Shown: one piece after another, positions 37,044 to 44,970 of the stretch
How positions within the stretch are numbered: position 1 is the stretch's first letter
Layout of the letters: each line of letters starts with the position of its first letter
Source: Verrucomicrobiota bacterium
GTDB taxonomy: Bacteria; Verrucomicrobiota; Verrucomicrobiia; Methylacidiphilales; JBCCWR01
Length of the DNA stretch: 64,000 bases
Reading direction: 5' to 3'
Assembly (NCBI GenBank): GCA_039192515.1
Contig: JBCCXA010000003.1
Span: forward strand, 62,001 to 126,000
The notes under the pieces: generated by a model
What the model saw: only the letters and a program-made list of their open reading frames with translations
What the model was told of the DNA's origin: nothing
Databases searched by the model: none
Program-made: the position numbers and the translations under genes

Positions 37044-37583
37044 TTAGTTGATAGGGAGAACATCTTCTAAATCTACGTCATTTCTACTATGACTAATACC
37101 CCATGAAAAAAACCTTTCAAACAAAGGCAACCATTTTTCATTCCTAGTCAGATCAAGGAAATAGTCTTCATGCTCTTTTTCTTTTACCCCCATTTCATAG
37201 AGCAATTGATCGTGTTTGTGAATGCCTAGTGTATTAAAGTATTTCATCATGACAAAATACTCACAAACATTCCCACTCTCTAACCGACCTGCGAAAAAAT
37301 AAGGCATAAACCGCCCGATGATGTAACAACTCAAACCGATCAATGTTCCAATTAAGTAATATTTTATTTCAAAATATTTAGACACAGGTATCTCATACTC
37401 ATCCATTATTTCCAAAAGAGCCTTTCGGTGATTCCATTCGTCTTGCTCGATTTGTCTAACAGCTTTAATTTCTTGAAGGTCTTTCAGTGATCCTGCATGG
37501 CCTACATATGCAAATGCTGCAGCCCTCTCAGCAGAATAGCCTAACCGCAGAGACTTCGTTAATGCTTGGTGATCTATTTTCAT
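37044..37583 (-). CDS. Ferritin-like (COQ7-like) diiron protein
   Basis: A 179-residue helical protein. Two E-x-x-H motifs spaced as in ferritin-like/COQ7 proteins are seen: EQDEWNHRKALLEI near residue 45 and KEKEHEDYFLDL near 135, with further Glu at SAERAAAFAY (about 19) and ESGNVCEYFVMMKY (about 105). A hydrophobic stretch (YYLIGTLIGLSCYIIGRF, about 75-92) lies between. COQ7 hydroxylates a quinone ring; the substrate here is unknown. It is the last gene of a minus-strand operon-like run from the GbsR-type regulator, after a 96-base gap. Confidence 0.68.
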   Translation of the reverse strand: MKIDHQALTKSLRLGYSAERAAAFAYVGHAGSLKDLQEIKAVRQIEQDEWNHRKALLEIMDEYEIPVSKYFEIKYYLIGTLIGLSCYIIGRFMPYFFAGRLESGNVCEYFVMMKYFNTLGIHKHDQLLYEMGVKEKEHEDYFLDLTRNEKWLPLFERFFSWGISHSRNDVDLEDVLPIN

Positions 37584-37679
37584 CTTACTTTTTTGACAGA
37601 ATCAAGAGGGTCGAAGGGGGGGCAGATACCCATCTTCTTTGATCTGTATTCTGCCCTCTATGTTTGTGGTTTAACATTC

Positions 37680-38144
37680 TTAACATTTTCCATCCATCTG
37701 ACATAAACAGAATGGACGCATTTCTATCTCATCGTTCACCAATTTTTGTGCCTCTCGACGAAAAGCCTCTCCTGACTTAAGCCCAAGTAAATTTGATATT
37801 TTGTGACGGTTTTTAGAAATCAGCTGGCATATGCTGCGCGCCAATGGACGGAGGCCTGGGTCAGCAAGTTTAAGGGCTAGCCCCCGATATTCCTTGAGAG
37901 CGCACAGACAAATAACCCAGGCGTCCGCACCTTGATAAATCCCTCCATGGTCATCAATGACAATAAGTTGCTCCATCGGCCGATACTCTCTTACACCAGG
38001 AAACAATGTGTCTACTTTAGGAGATTGCAGCGCCAAAAACCGCAGATGAAAATAGGACGGTTGCTCACTCAACCATAGTCGGCAGCCACGACACATACCA
38101 CAGCTTGCATCAAAGAGCACAGTCAGGTTACTGATTCGATTCAT
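37680..38144 (-). CDS. DCC-family thiol-disulfide oxidoreductase (DUF393)
   Basis: A 154-residue protein with the D-x-x-C-x-x-C motif that names the family (VLFDASCGMCRGCRLWL, residues 9-25), then FLALQSPKVDTLFPG and IYQGADAWVICL, all typical of PF04134. Extra cysteines are present at the C-terminus (PFCLCQMDGKC). Redox activity of the family is predicted, not well characterised. Its start follows the membrane protein gene by 3 bases. Confidence 0.87.
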   Translation of the reverse strand: MNRISNLTVLFDASCGMCRGCRLWLSEQPSYFHLRFLALQSPKVDTLFPGVREYRPMEQLIVIDDHGGIYQGADAWVICLCALKEYRGLALKLADPGLRPLARSICQLISKNRHKISNLLGLKSGEAFRREAQKLVNDEIEMRPFCLCQMDGKC

Positions 38145-38147
38145 AGC

Positions 38148-38591
38148 TTAGCCTCCATTGTAATTATGGGCTGTTGCCGGAAAAGGTAGTGGAACTTTTT
38201 TTAGGATAGTGTTTTTTCTTATACGAGAAAAGACAAACAAGTTAAAGAAATGCATAACACCTAGGACCACCAGCACAATTCCTATTTTATAACTCAAGGT
38301 CTCCAGGCCAGTTTGCAGGTTAACCACTTCTGTACCCTCTTTTAAAAATAAAGATACAAAACCAATATTGATAAGGTAGAAACCAAGCACTAAAAGGTGA
38401 TTCACTGAGTCTGTTAACTCTACATTCCCATTGAAGGCTTCTACCAAGAATATACGACCATTCTTATACAGGGTGTATGCTACCCATATAGTCAGCGTTA
38501 CACTTATGACAAGATAAGCGAGGTAGGTCCATACGATTACTGTTATGCCAATTTTCCTTTTTTTAATATTTTCAGTAATAAATGAAAGCAT
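38148..38591 (-). CDS. Small membrane protein of the GbsR-DCC operon
   Basis: A 147-residue protein with three hydrophobic helices (ITVIVWTYLAYLVISVTLTI near 15, HLLVLGFYLINIGFVSLFL near 65, YKIGIVLVVLGVMHFFNLFV near 100). No named domain is recognised. It lies 12 bases after the regulator gene and 3 bases before the DCC protein gene, so it is part of one operon. Confidence 0.8.
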   Translation of the reverse strand: MLSFITENIKKRKIGITVIVWTYLAYLVISVTLTIWVAYTLYKNGRIFLVEAFNGNVELTDSVNHLLVLGFYLINIGFVSLFLKEGTEVVNLQTGLETLSYKIGIVLVVLGVMHFFNLFVFSRIRKNTILKKVPLPFPATAHNYNGG

Positions 38592-38603
38592 TGTCTATCA
38601 AAT

Positions 38604-39113
38604 TTATTTCATAAGTTTCATGGCCATCTGGATCATTTTGTTCTGCTCCGACTTGGCGATGGAGTCCATAGTTCCTCCAGCAAGTGCTACAAACTCTGCG
38701 AGTGCTTTGATTTGTTTATGAAATGCTACTGCCTCATTGCTTTTCATGCTCTTTGTTTTTTCTTGGCAATTTTTAAGCACTTCCATAGCAGGCTCTATCT
38801 CGCGCCGCTTACGCTCCCTAACAATCATACAAAACATACGCCATACATCCTTCTCAGCTTCAAAAAATTCTTTGCGTTCACCTTTACGTATCACGCTTTT
38901 GATCAACCCCCAGCCAACCAGCTCCCTTAAATTACTATGGGCATTACCTCGGCTTATCTTCAAATCCTCCATGATTTCATCGGTGCTCATGGCTCTTGGG
39001 GTTACCATAAGTAGCGCATGTATTTGCGCCATAGTGCGATTGATGCCCCAAGCATTACCCATCGCCCCCCATTGGGTAATGAAATCATCCTTTGCTATGT
39101 TTAAATCATTCAT
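38604..39113 (-). CDS. GbsR/MarR-family transcriptional regulator
   Basis: A 169-residue winged-helix regulator. The N-terminal ITQWGAMGNAWGINRTMAQI and HALLMVTPRAMSTDEIMEDL (residues 12-51) are the hallmark of GbsR-type proteins, followed by the recognition region ISRGNAHSNLRELVGWGLIK and a helical C-terminus. GbsR controls osmoprotectant genes in Bacillus; here it heads an operon for a membrane protein, a DCC redox protein and a ferritin-like protein. A perfect 18+18 bp inverted repeat starts 15 bases upstream of its start codon, so autoregulation is likely. Confidence 0.9.
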   Translation of the reverse strand: MNDLNIAKDDFITQWGAMGNAWGINRTMAQIHALLMVTPRAMSTDEIMEDLKISRGNAHSNLRELVGWGLIKSVIRKGERKEFFEAEKDVWRMFCMIVRERKRREIEPAMEVLKNCQEKTKSMKSNEAVAFHKQIKALAEFVALAGGTMDSIAKSEQNKMIQMAMKLMK

Positions 39114-39127
39114 TTTATCTTTTTCTA

Positions 39128-39169
39128 TATTTTCTTAATTTTCAGTATTATCTGAAAATTAAGAAAATA
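39128..39169. promoter_or_regulatory. Perfect 18+18 bp inverted repeat, probable operator of the GbsR-type gene
   Basis: TATTTTCTTAATTTTCAG (39128-39145) and CTGAAAATTAAGAAAATA (39152-39169) match without mismatch around a 6-base spacer TATTAT. It is placed just upstream of the regulator start codon at 39113, where a repressor would block transcription. Confidence 0.75.
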
Positions 39170-39220
39170 CAAGCTCTACTTTATGAGATGCGGAGAATAG
39201 AATTCTAGTGCATGGGGACT

Positions 39221-39517
39221 CTAGTACTTTTTCACAAACTTGGTACCAGCTTGAGGACGTTTCTTTTTATGAGATTCCCAGCGAATTTTTCCAAAATTGT
39301 CTAAGAACTCTGGACCCATATTCCTAGGACCGCTCCCTTTGCCATTTTTAATTTCTGATGAGCCCGTAGTTTTAGGCTTGGATTTAGGTTTCTTCTCATC
39401 CTTTTTTGTGTCTGAGGACTTAGTTTTGGAGTCAGTTGACTTAGCCTCTGCCTTATGAGGGTCTGCGGTTTTTGCAGATTTTCCGGAATCTTTTGAAGTC
39501 TTTTTCTCTTTGCTCAT
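39221..39517 (-). CDS. Lysine/serine-rich low-complexity protein
   Basis: A 98-residue, very basic protein. The first two thirds are low complexity (KTSKDSGKSAKTADPHKAEA, KTKSSDTKKDEKKPKSKPK); the last third (MGPEFLDNFGKIRWESHKKK) looks more ordered. It resembles histone-like or nucleic-acid-binding tails, but no family is recognised. Its start overlaps the stop of the preceding small gene by 4 bases, indicating translational coupling. Confidence 0.65.
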   Translation of the reverse strand: MSKEKKTSKDSGKSAKTADPHKAEAKSTDSKTKSSDTKKDEKKPKSKPKTTGSSEIKNGKGSGPRNMGPEFLDNFGKIRWESHKKKRPQAGTKFVKKY

Positions 39518-39702
39518 TTTTTTAATATAAGTTCCCTACGAATCCTCAATATTGCTTCATACGAGGCCCTTTTAATGCCCAATGAATCAAATTGAAATTT
39601 ATTAATAGCCGAACCGGCCAAGCGAAAACATCCACTTCTGTTTAACTCTAAATAACTGCTGCTGTGAGCCTTTCGACAAAAGAAGGGATGTATACCACTC
39701 AT
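39514..39702 (-). CDS. Small hypothetical protein, coupled to the lysine-rich protein
   Basis: A 62-residue protein with no recognised family (SGIHPFFCRKAHSSSYLELN, then ILRIRRELILKK at the end). The 4-base ATGA-type overlap with the next gene is the main support for it being real. Confidence 0.5.
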   Translation of the reverse strand: MSGIHPFFCRKAHSSSYLELNRSGCFRLAGSAINKFQFDSLGIKRASYEAILRIRRELILKK

Positions 39703-39784
39703 TTACTATCTCCAAGATTTATCAAAAGTACGGTAGGGCGATTTAATCCAAGTTCAAGGCCAGATTAATTAGACTACCTTGACA

Positions 39785-40528
39785 TTAGAAAAAATCAGCT
39801 AGAGACGTGTCCGGTTGGTCCCTCAAAAGAAGGTATGTCATTCCATTATTCTGCCAACTGGCTGACTTCCAGCCTTCAAATTGGGCAAATAATGGTTCAG
39901 ACTTTATATTCTGATCCTGCCAGGCCTCTTGCTCTATAGCAAATAAATGCAAAGGTTTTCCTTGGTGAGGCTGGAAGCAAATCAGAGAAACTCGCCTGCC
40001 ATTCCAGTGAAACCCCTTACAACCTAAACTGGCAAGTCCTCTAAGCCCCCTGGGCAATTGCTCAAAAGTTGGCCAGCCTCCTTTTTCTAAATAATTCTTT
40101 AATTCCTGGTAACTACTTGCTTGGAAGTCTAATCCGGGCATGGGCTCTAAGATACCTGCAGAATAATTAGCAAATGAATCGAAATTGAGGGAATCTACCT
40201 GACTTTGAGAATACACCCAATATAGCAGCCCAGAAATGGAGAGCACCAAAGCAGCGGCAATCGCCCAAGTCTCTTTTAACCAATTTGACGGAGCAGGCTT
40301 GATTACCTTATGAGCTGTAAGCAATGAGTCCCTGAGATCCGTTGGCGGCGTTATCTCCTCCATCTTCTCGGAGATCAATAGATCTACCGACCGCATCTGC
40401 TCAAACCACTGAGAGAGATCTGGATCCCGTTTAGCTAGTTCAAGTGCTTCAGAGAAAATAGGATCTAGCGCGTCCTGCCCATCTGAACGGTACATGGCTA
40501 GAATAAGCTTGGCTTCCTTAAGATCCAT
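39785..40528 (-). CDS. Putative anti-sigma factor (single-pass membrane protein)
   Basis: A 247-residue protein. A hydrophilic N-terminal part (about 1-80) is followed by one membrane helix (WAIAAALVLSISGLLYWVY, about 88-106) and a periplasmic part. It overlaps the ECF sigma gene by 11 bases, the usual arrangement of sigma and anti-sigma genes. No HxxxCxxC zinc motif is visible in the N-terminal part, so it is not a classical ZAS protein. The role is inferred from context and topology. Confidence 0.72.
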   Translation of the reverse strand: MDLKEAKLILAMYRSDGQDALDPIFSEALELAKRDPDLSQWFEQMRSVDLLISEKMEEITPPTDLRDSLLTAHKVIKPAPSNWLKETWAIAAALVLSISGLLYWVYSQSQVDSLNFDSFANYSAGILEPMPGLDFQASSYQELKNYLEKGGWPTFEQLPRGLRGLASLGCKGFHWNGRRVSLICFQPHQGKPLHLFAIEQEAWQDQNIKSEPLFAQFEGWKSASWQNNGMTYLLLRDQPDTSLADFF

Positions 40529-41072
40529 ACCCCTCCCTTTTTGGTTTTTGCTGAAGTGAAATGATCTTGTTTGCTTTTGTGCTAGTGACTTTATTCATAG
40601 CGTCTCGTAGTTTTTGTTTGCCTCTAGATAACCTAGACATAATCGTTCCAACAGGTACCTCCAGTATCTCAGCTATATCTTGATAAGAATGTTGTTGTAA
40701 ATAGAACAAGCTAATGGGCGCTCGATAGATCTCTTCTAATTCAGAGAGTGCCTGGAGGACTAATTTAGAGTCAATCGCCTTCACAACTGAGGACTCAATC
40801 GCAACCTCATCGTAATGAGCTTCTGTCAGTTCCTCCTGGGGATAGCGCTTTATTTTGCGCTGCCTTCCAATAAACTCCCTGTAGAGTGTTGTAAAAAGCC
40901 AAGTTTTCACCTTTGATTTATCACGCAATTGGTGTCCCTTAGCCGCCCACAACGAAAAAGTTTGCTGAACTAGATCACTAGCATCATCCTGATTGCGAGA
41001 TAGGCTAATGCCAAAACGGAACAGAGGCTGGTAAAACTGGTCCACTAAGTGCTGAAAATCAATATCAGTCAT
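40518..41072 (-). CDS. ECF-type RNA polymerase sigma factor
   Basis: A 184-residue sigma-70 family protein. Region 2 is seen in LVDQFYQPLFRFGISLSRNQ, DDASDLVQQTFSLWAAKG and KVKTWLFTTLYREFIGR. Region 4 is in LSELEEIYRAPISLFYLQQH and SYQDIAEILEVPVGTIMSRL followed by SRGKQKLRDAM. It recruits RNA polymerase to a small regulon and is probably held by the downstream membrane protein. The signal is unknown. Confidence 0.92.
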   Translation of the reverse strand: MTDIDFQHLVDQFYQPLFRFGISLSRNQDDASDLVQQTFSLWAAKGHQLRDKSKVKTWLFTTLYREFIGRQRKIKRYPQEELTEAHYDEVAIESSVVKAIDSKLVLQALSELEEIYRAPISLFYLQQHSYQDIAEILEVPVGTIMSRLSRGKQKLRDAMNKVTSTKANKIISLQQKPKREGYGS

Positions 41073-41168
41073 TTCTTATCGGTATGAGTTGGATTTTATG
41101 CACTTATTCCAGGAAGAATCAAATAAAGTATAAGCTTCTCGCATATTCATCCGAGATGTCAATTGGGA

Positions 41169-41187
41169 GCTATCTTATCAAGATAGC
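41169..41187. promoter_or_regulatory. Hairpin just ahead of the partner-switch operon
   Basis: GCTATCTT (41169-41176) and AAGATAGC (41180-41187) are exact complements around a 3-base loop, ending 14 bases before the ATG at 41202. It could be an operator or an RNA hairpin limiting translation. Confidence 0.35.
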
Positions 41188-41201
41188 CAGCCAACCGCTA
41201 T

Positions 41202-42794
41202 ATGATGAGCGAGATCGACACGCAAGGACTGGCAGAAAAACCCCGCAGGATACTTTTGGTAGATAACGAGGCTTGTAGCCTTGAATATCTCAAGGCCTGC
41301 CTAAAGAAAGTCGATTGCGCCTATGACACAGCATGTAATAATCGCGAGGCTAAAGATATTATTAGCCGCGCTAGTGCTTCTAGCTTTCATTGCATCATTA
41401 CCAATTGTGACATAGCTGAGGAAAACACTATTGAACTCATCGAATGGATAAAAAATGTTGATGAGACATTATCTACGGTAATTATTGCGGATCCTAGAGA
41501 AAAAGAATTTGGCACAGACACATTACGCAAAGGAGCTTCTGATTATCTCGAAAAGCCCGTGCCGCCCAAGCTCATTGCCGAAGTCGTCAACCGCCTATGC
41601 AATCTTACGAAACAGCAGCGATCCTTCAGAGTCTCACACTTTGCGGTCTCCGAACTAGCTAATTTACAGTCAAATTTTTGCCAATCGAAGAAGATTCCCG
41701 GCACAAAAGGACTCGATCTCTTTTATTTGCCTAAGCATGAATTGGGAGGTGATTTCTTAGATATCGTTCCTATTTCACCTACTTGTTATGCAATAACTTG
41801 CGCCGATGTCTCAGGCCACGATCTCAAAGCTGCCTACATTTCATCTTACTTTCAAGGGATGGCGCGTGGAATGTTACAAAAAGGCGCAGCTCTCCATGAA
41901 GTCATAGAAAGTATTAACCACATCCTACTCAAAGAATGGAATAGTTTGGAGACTTCACAAAAAGGGTGTGTCAATTTTTCTCTAGCTGCTGCATTTACAC
42001 TCATAGATACTGAGACTGGCTCAGCAGAAATTTATAATTGCGGGTTCCCTGCCCCTATACTGGTAGATAAAGATGGTGTTACCTATTTTTGGGAGGATGG
42101 CTCTCAACCTTTAGGATGGTTTGAAGAAGGAATTTTCAGCCACAGCTCGTATTTACTAAAGGATATCAACTATATTATTATGCATACAGACGGTCACAGT
42201 GACCTTGCAGATAGTCTAGACATTCATCCCATGAGCCTTGCATACTGGTTGCTCAATCTAGAAACAAAACAAGAACACTACGAAATAACGAGCTTAGCTA
42301 CTGACGACATCCTACTTGCAAATGTTAATTTAAATAAAAATGAAGAGGGTTTTTTCCCCATCTTTCAGCAAAAGCTTACACAACTGGATATCCCACGGAT
42401 CGATACCGTGCAGAGTGAATGGGAGCGTTCTCTTATCTTTGCCTTGCCCCAAGAAGAGATTGAACCCCGCATGAATGATATACTCCTTTGCTGTAGGGAA
42501 ATCACGCTTAACGCATTGAAACATGGTTGTACGGATGCCGAAGGCAGCTTCTGTGATGTCACTTTTTCTTATCAAAAAGCTAGTAACATATTATCTGCCT
42601 GGATTGATGATCATGGTCCTGGATTTGAGTTTAATAAACAGGAGGTACTTGCCGAAATGGGAACTATGTTAATACAAAAATCACATATTAGCCTAGGTCT
42701 CATTACAGTCAGCGGCCTTTCTGACGATATACAAAATATTAGAAATGGTTCATGCACACGCATGAATTTTAAACTAGGACACACAAATTTATGA
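41202..42794 (+). CDS. Receiver - SpoIIE phosphatase - HATPase (partner-switching) protein
   Basis: A 530-residue three-domain regulator. Residues about 15-130 are a receiver (RILLVDNEACSLEYLKACL; acceptor Asp in ITNCDIAEENTIELI; Lys in YLEKPV). Residues about 170-375 are a PP2C/SpoIIE phosphatase with ELGGDFLDIVPI, ITCADVSGHDLKAA and IMHTDGHSDLADS. Residues about 400-525 form an anti-sigma-type HATPase with CCREITLNALKHGC and WIDDHGPGFEF. It thus joins RsbU-like and RsbW-like activities under one receiver. The STAS gene overlaps its stop by 4 bases and is its likely substrate. The start may be the second of two adjacent ATGs. Confidence 0.9.
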   Translation: MMSEIDTQGLAEKPRRILLVDNEACSLEYLKACLKKVDCAYDTACNNREAKDIISRASASSFHCIITNCDIAEENTIELIEWIKNVDETLSTVIIADPREKEFGTDTLRKGASDYLEKPVPPKLIAEVVNRLCNLTKQQRSFRVSHFAVSELANLQSNFCQSKKIPGTKGLDLFYLPKHELGGDFLDIVPISPTCYAITCADVSGHDLKAAYISSYFQGMARGMLQKGAALHEVIESINHILLKEWNSLETSQKGCVNFSLAAAFTLIDTETGSAEIYNCGFPAPILVDKDGVTYFWEDGSQPLGWFEEGIFSHSSYLLKDINYIIMHTDGHSDLADSLDIHPMSLAYWLLNLETKQEHYEITSLATDDILLANVNLNKNEEGFFPIFQQKLTQLDIPRIDTVQSEWERSLIFALPQEEIEPRMNDILLCCREITLNALKHGCTDAEGSFCDVTFSYQKASNILSAWIDDHGPGFEFNKQEVLAEMGTMLIQKSHISLGLITVSGLSDDIQNIRNGSCTRMNFKLGHTNL

Positions 42795-43123
42795 TAACCC
42801 ATACACTTAACGCCAGCAGTCAAGAGTTGGTTCTTACATTTCCAGGAGATTTGCTTAGCACAAATGCTAATGAGCTCAATGATGAAATCACCAGTCTTTG
42901 CAAAAATGGCGAATCATCTTCTAAATGGAACACCCTGACATTAGATCTTAAAAATGCTAGAATGATCGACTCTATAGGGTTGAACTTGCTGGTCTGCTTA
43001 GTCAAAGACATCAAAGAGAAAAAAGGCCAACTAAAGGCTCTGATTACAAGCCGAACTATCTATCGGACATTTTTAGCAACAAGGCTAGATAGGTCTATCG
43101 AAGTCGTTTTTAACGAGCGTTAA
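42791..43123 (+). CDS. STAS-domain anti-sigma factor antagonist (RsbV/SpoIIAA-like)
   Basis: A 110-residue STAS domain. The phosphoacceptor region MIDSIGLNLLVCLV (near residue 58) has the D-S-x-G form needed for phosphorylation at Ser. Preceding strands are ELVLTFPGDLLSTNANEL and NTLTLDLKNA. Its ATG overlaps the stop of the receiver-phosphatase-HATPase gene by 4 bases, so the proteins are made together and should form a phosphorylation cycle. The sigma factor or other final target is not evident, although an ECF sigma gene lies 130 bases away in divergent orientation. Confidence 0.9.
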   Translation: MITHTLNASSQELVLTFPGDLLSTNANELNDEITSLCKNGESSSKWNTLTLDLKNARMIDSIGLNLLVCLVKDIKEKKGQLKALITSRTIYRTFLATRLDRSIEVVFNER

Positions 43124-43201
43124 TAACAAAGTGTTTGATTAAATATTTAAAAACATTTTTTACTTTCCGCAAAAAACTACTTATGGCTTGATAAGTGCCT
43201 C

Positions 43202-43579
43202 GTGCAAAACATACTTTTTCTATCATTGTTTATTATTCTTTGCTATCTACCTGTACATGCGAGAAAAATCCCAGAGCCTTTCATACCAGAATCACAGCAA
43301 GTACGCCTTAGCGACAAACACAAAGATGATTGGGTTAGAGTGCTTATACAGCCAAATGGCTGGGGACGAACTCCTGAGGCAGCAATTGCCGACCTTGAGC
43401 GCGTTATGCGAATCTATCAAAATAAACCTGGATTCATTCTCTACGATTACAAAAAGGTTATTGCTTTTTCCAAATATCTTTACCAGTGTGATGGTCAATG
43501 CTCCTACCTTACTAAAAGAGGCTTGCGTTCACGCCGAGTTAAGCATGGTGCAAGATATTATACCTCCACAAAAAAATAA
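43202..43579 (+). CDS. Secreted protein of unknown function
   Basis: A 125-residue protein with a clear signal peptide (QNILFLSLFIILCYLPVHA, cut after VHA). The mature part is basic and contains WVRVLIQPNGWGRTPEAAIA and a C-terminal CDGQCSYLTKRGLRSRRVKH. No family is recognised. The start is GTG at 43202. Another frame over the same bases (43188-43637) has no coherent protein character and was not chosen. Confidence 0.6.
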   Translation: MQNILFLSLFIILCYLPVHARKIPEPFIPESQQVRLSDKHKDDWVRVLIQPNGWGRTPEAAIADLERVMRIYQNKPGFILYDYKKVIAFSKYLYQCDGQCSYLTKRGLRSRRVKHGARYYTSTKK

Positions 43580-43676
43580 ATTTCTTCATATTCTTCATTT
43601 TTCAGACATAACTATGAGAGTAGCAAACGTCAATTAAATCACCATTTTTTGGAATTAAGTCAACTGGAGAGTGACG

Positions 43677-44915
43677 ATGGAATCAGATCTCACACCATAC
43701 TATAAGACACTAGGGTTACTTCCCGGGGCAACAGAGAGCCAAATCCAGGAAGCCTACCAAGAGCTTAATAGTGTCTGGCACCCTGATCGGTTTTCCCATG
43801 ATTCTCAACTATACGAGCAAGCAAAACATCAACTCAAAACCATCAACATTGCCTACAGTCGCCTCTGTACGGCTAATGTGATCACTGACACAAGAACTAT
43901 TGAGATAGAAGCGAGTGGAGTCTCTGCTGTTGAAAATGCGAAGTTTGAGCAAGCCGAGCAAGAACTCTCTAAAATCAGCACGACGATCACTCCTAACACT
44001 AGAAAAAACAAGCAGAATGTCGCTAAGGAGACAAAGACCATTCAGTCATCCGGCAGACCCATCATGCGGTTGCGTTCCAATATTAAAAAGGAACCCGTCA
44101 CTGTCTTTGAAACATTAAAATCTCCTAAGATCACAAATACGGAAACTCCACAATCAACTCAACAGATACCGCCACTCGCTCGACCAAGATGGAACTATCC
44201 AAAGACTTTCATTATAATCCTCCTCTTGCTCCTGAGCTTATTGGCAGTAGGTGGTTTCTATTTATATGATCCCAATCCATCATTTGATCTAGCAGATCAT
44301 CAACCAGTGATCCAAGATGAAGTATTAACTGGTAAAACAAACATAGATCAAACAAAAGATGAGCCTGAAATCACACTTGTCCATGATCAAAATAATTCCA
44401 TAACAACAGCGGTAACAGCTGACAAAAAAACCAAAGGAAAATCTCAGGATTTGCCTATTGTAGCTGAACAAAAAAGTGAGCTTACCAGCCAGGATCCTGC
44501 ACAATCTACTCAACCTAGTTTCATAACCATTGGTTCTACTTATGAAGATGTAGAACGCATTCAAGGGACTCCTTCATCTAGAACAACCGAGCAATGGAAC
44601 TATCGATTTTCCCACATCATTTTCGACAATGGAAAGGTCTCAGCCTGGACTAATACTGAAAACATACCACTTCGAGTGCAACTGCTTCCCGAAAAAACCA
44701 TCAACCCAATACCCACCTATTTTACTTTCAACTCTACAAAAGATGAAGTGCTAGCCATACAAGGAACTCCTACAGTAATTACCGATCAGTATGTATGGAG
44801 ATACGATTTCTCTACGATTATCTTTAATGATCAGGATCGTGTCATCCAATGGGTAGAAGACCCCTCCAATCCAAGCAGCTTAAAGGCCAGAAAAATTCAT
44901 TCTCCTGGCCTCTAG
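43677..44915 (+). CDS. J-domain membrane protein with tandem C-terminal repeats
   Basis: A 412-residue protein. An N-terminal J domain (YYKTLGLLPGATESQIQEAY, with HPD in VWHPDRF, residues about 8-68), a hydrophilic linker, one membrane helix (FIIILLLLLSLLAVGGFYLY, about 178-197), an acidic linker and two C-terminal copies near 284 and 348 sharing I-Q-G-T-P, then W-x-Y-x-F-S-x-I-I-F. J domains recruit Hsp70; the repeats probably bind a periplasmic or cell-wall partner. The ATG at 43677 is preferred over a GTG 6 bases upstream because GGAGAG precedes it. Confidence 0.85.
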   Translation: MESDLTPYYKTLGLLPGATESQIQEAYQELNSVWHPDRFSHDSQLYEQAKHQLKTINIAYSRLCTANVITDTRTIEIEASGVSAVENAKFEQAEQELSKISTTITPNTRKNKQNVAKETKTIQSSGRPIMRLRSNIKKEPVTVFETLKSPKITNTETPQSTQQIPPLARPRWNYPKTFIIILLLLLSLLAVGGFYLYDPNPSFDLADHQPVIQDEVLTGKTNIDQTKDEPEITLVHDQNNSITTAVTADKKTKGKSQDLPIVAEQKSELTSQDPAQSTQPSFITIGSTYEDVERIQGTPSSRTTEQWNYRFSHIIFDNGKVSAWTNTENIPLRVQLLPEKTINPIPTYFTFNSTKDEVLAIQGTPTVITDQYVWRYDFSTIIFNDQDRVIQWVEDPSNPSSLKARKIHSPGL

Positions 44916-44970
44916 ACAGAAAGATAGAAATCTAGCTTTAAACTTCAGCAGTGAAAGGCACCATATACCT

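Noticed and set aside
38737..39138. 133-residue frame on the plus strand
   Set aside because: Antisense to the well-supported GbsR-type gene; composition is a shadow of the opposite strand.
43188..43637. 149-residue frame overlapping the secreted 125-residue protein
   Set aside because: Needs a TTG start and lacks a coherent protein pattern, while the other frame has a clear signal peptide.
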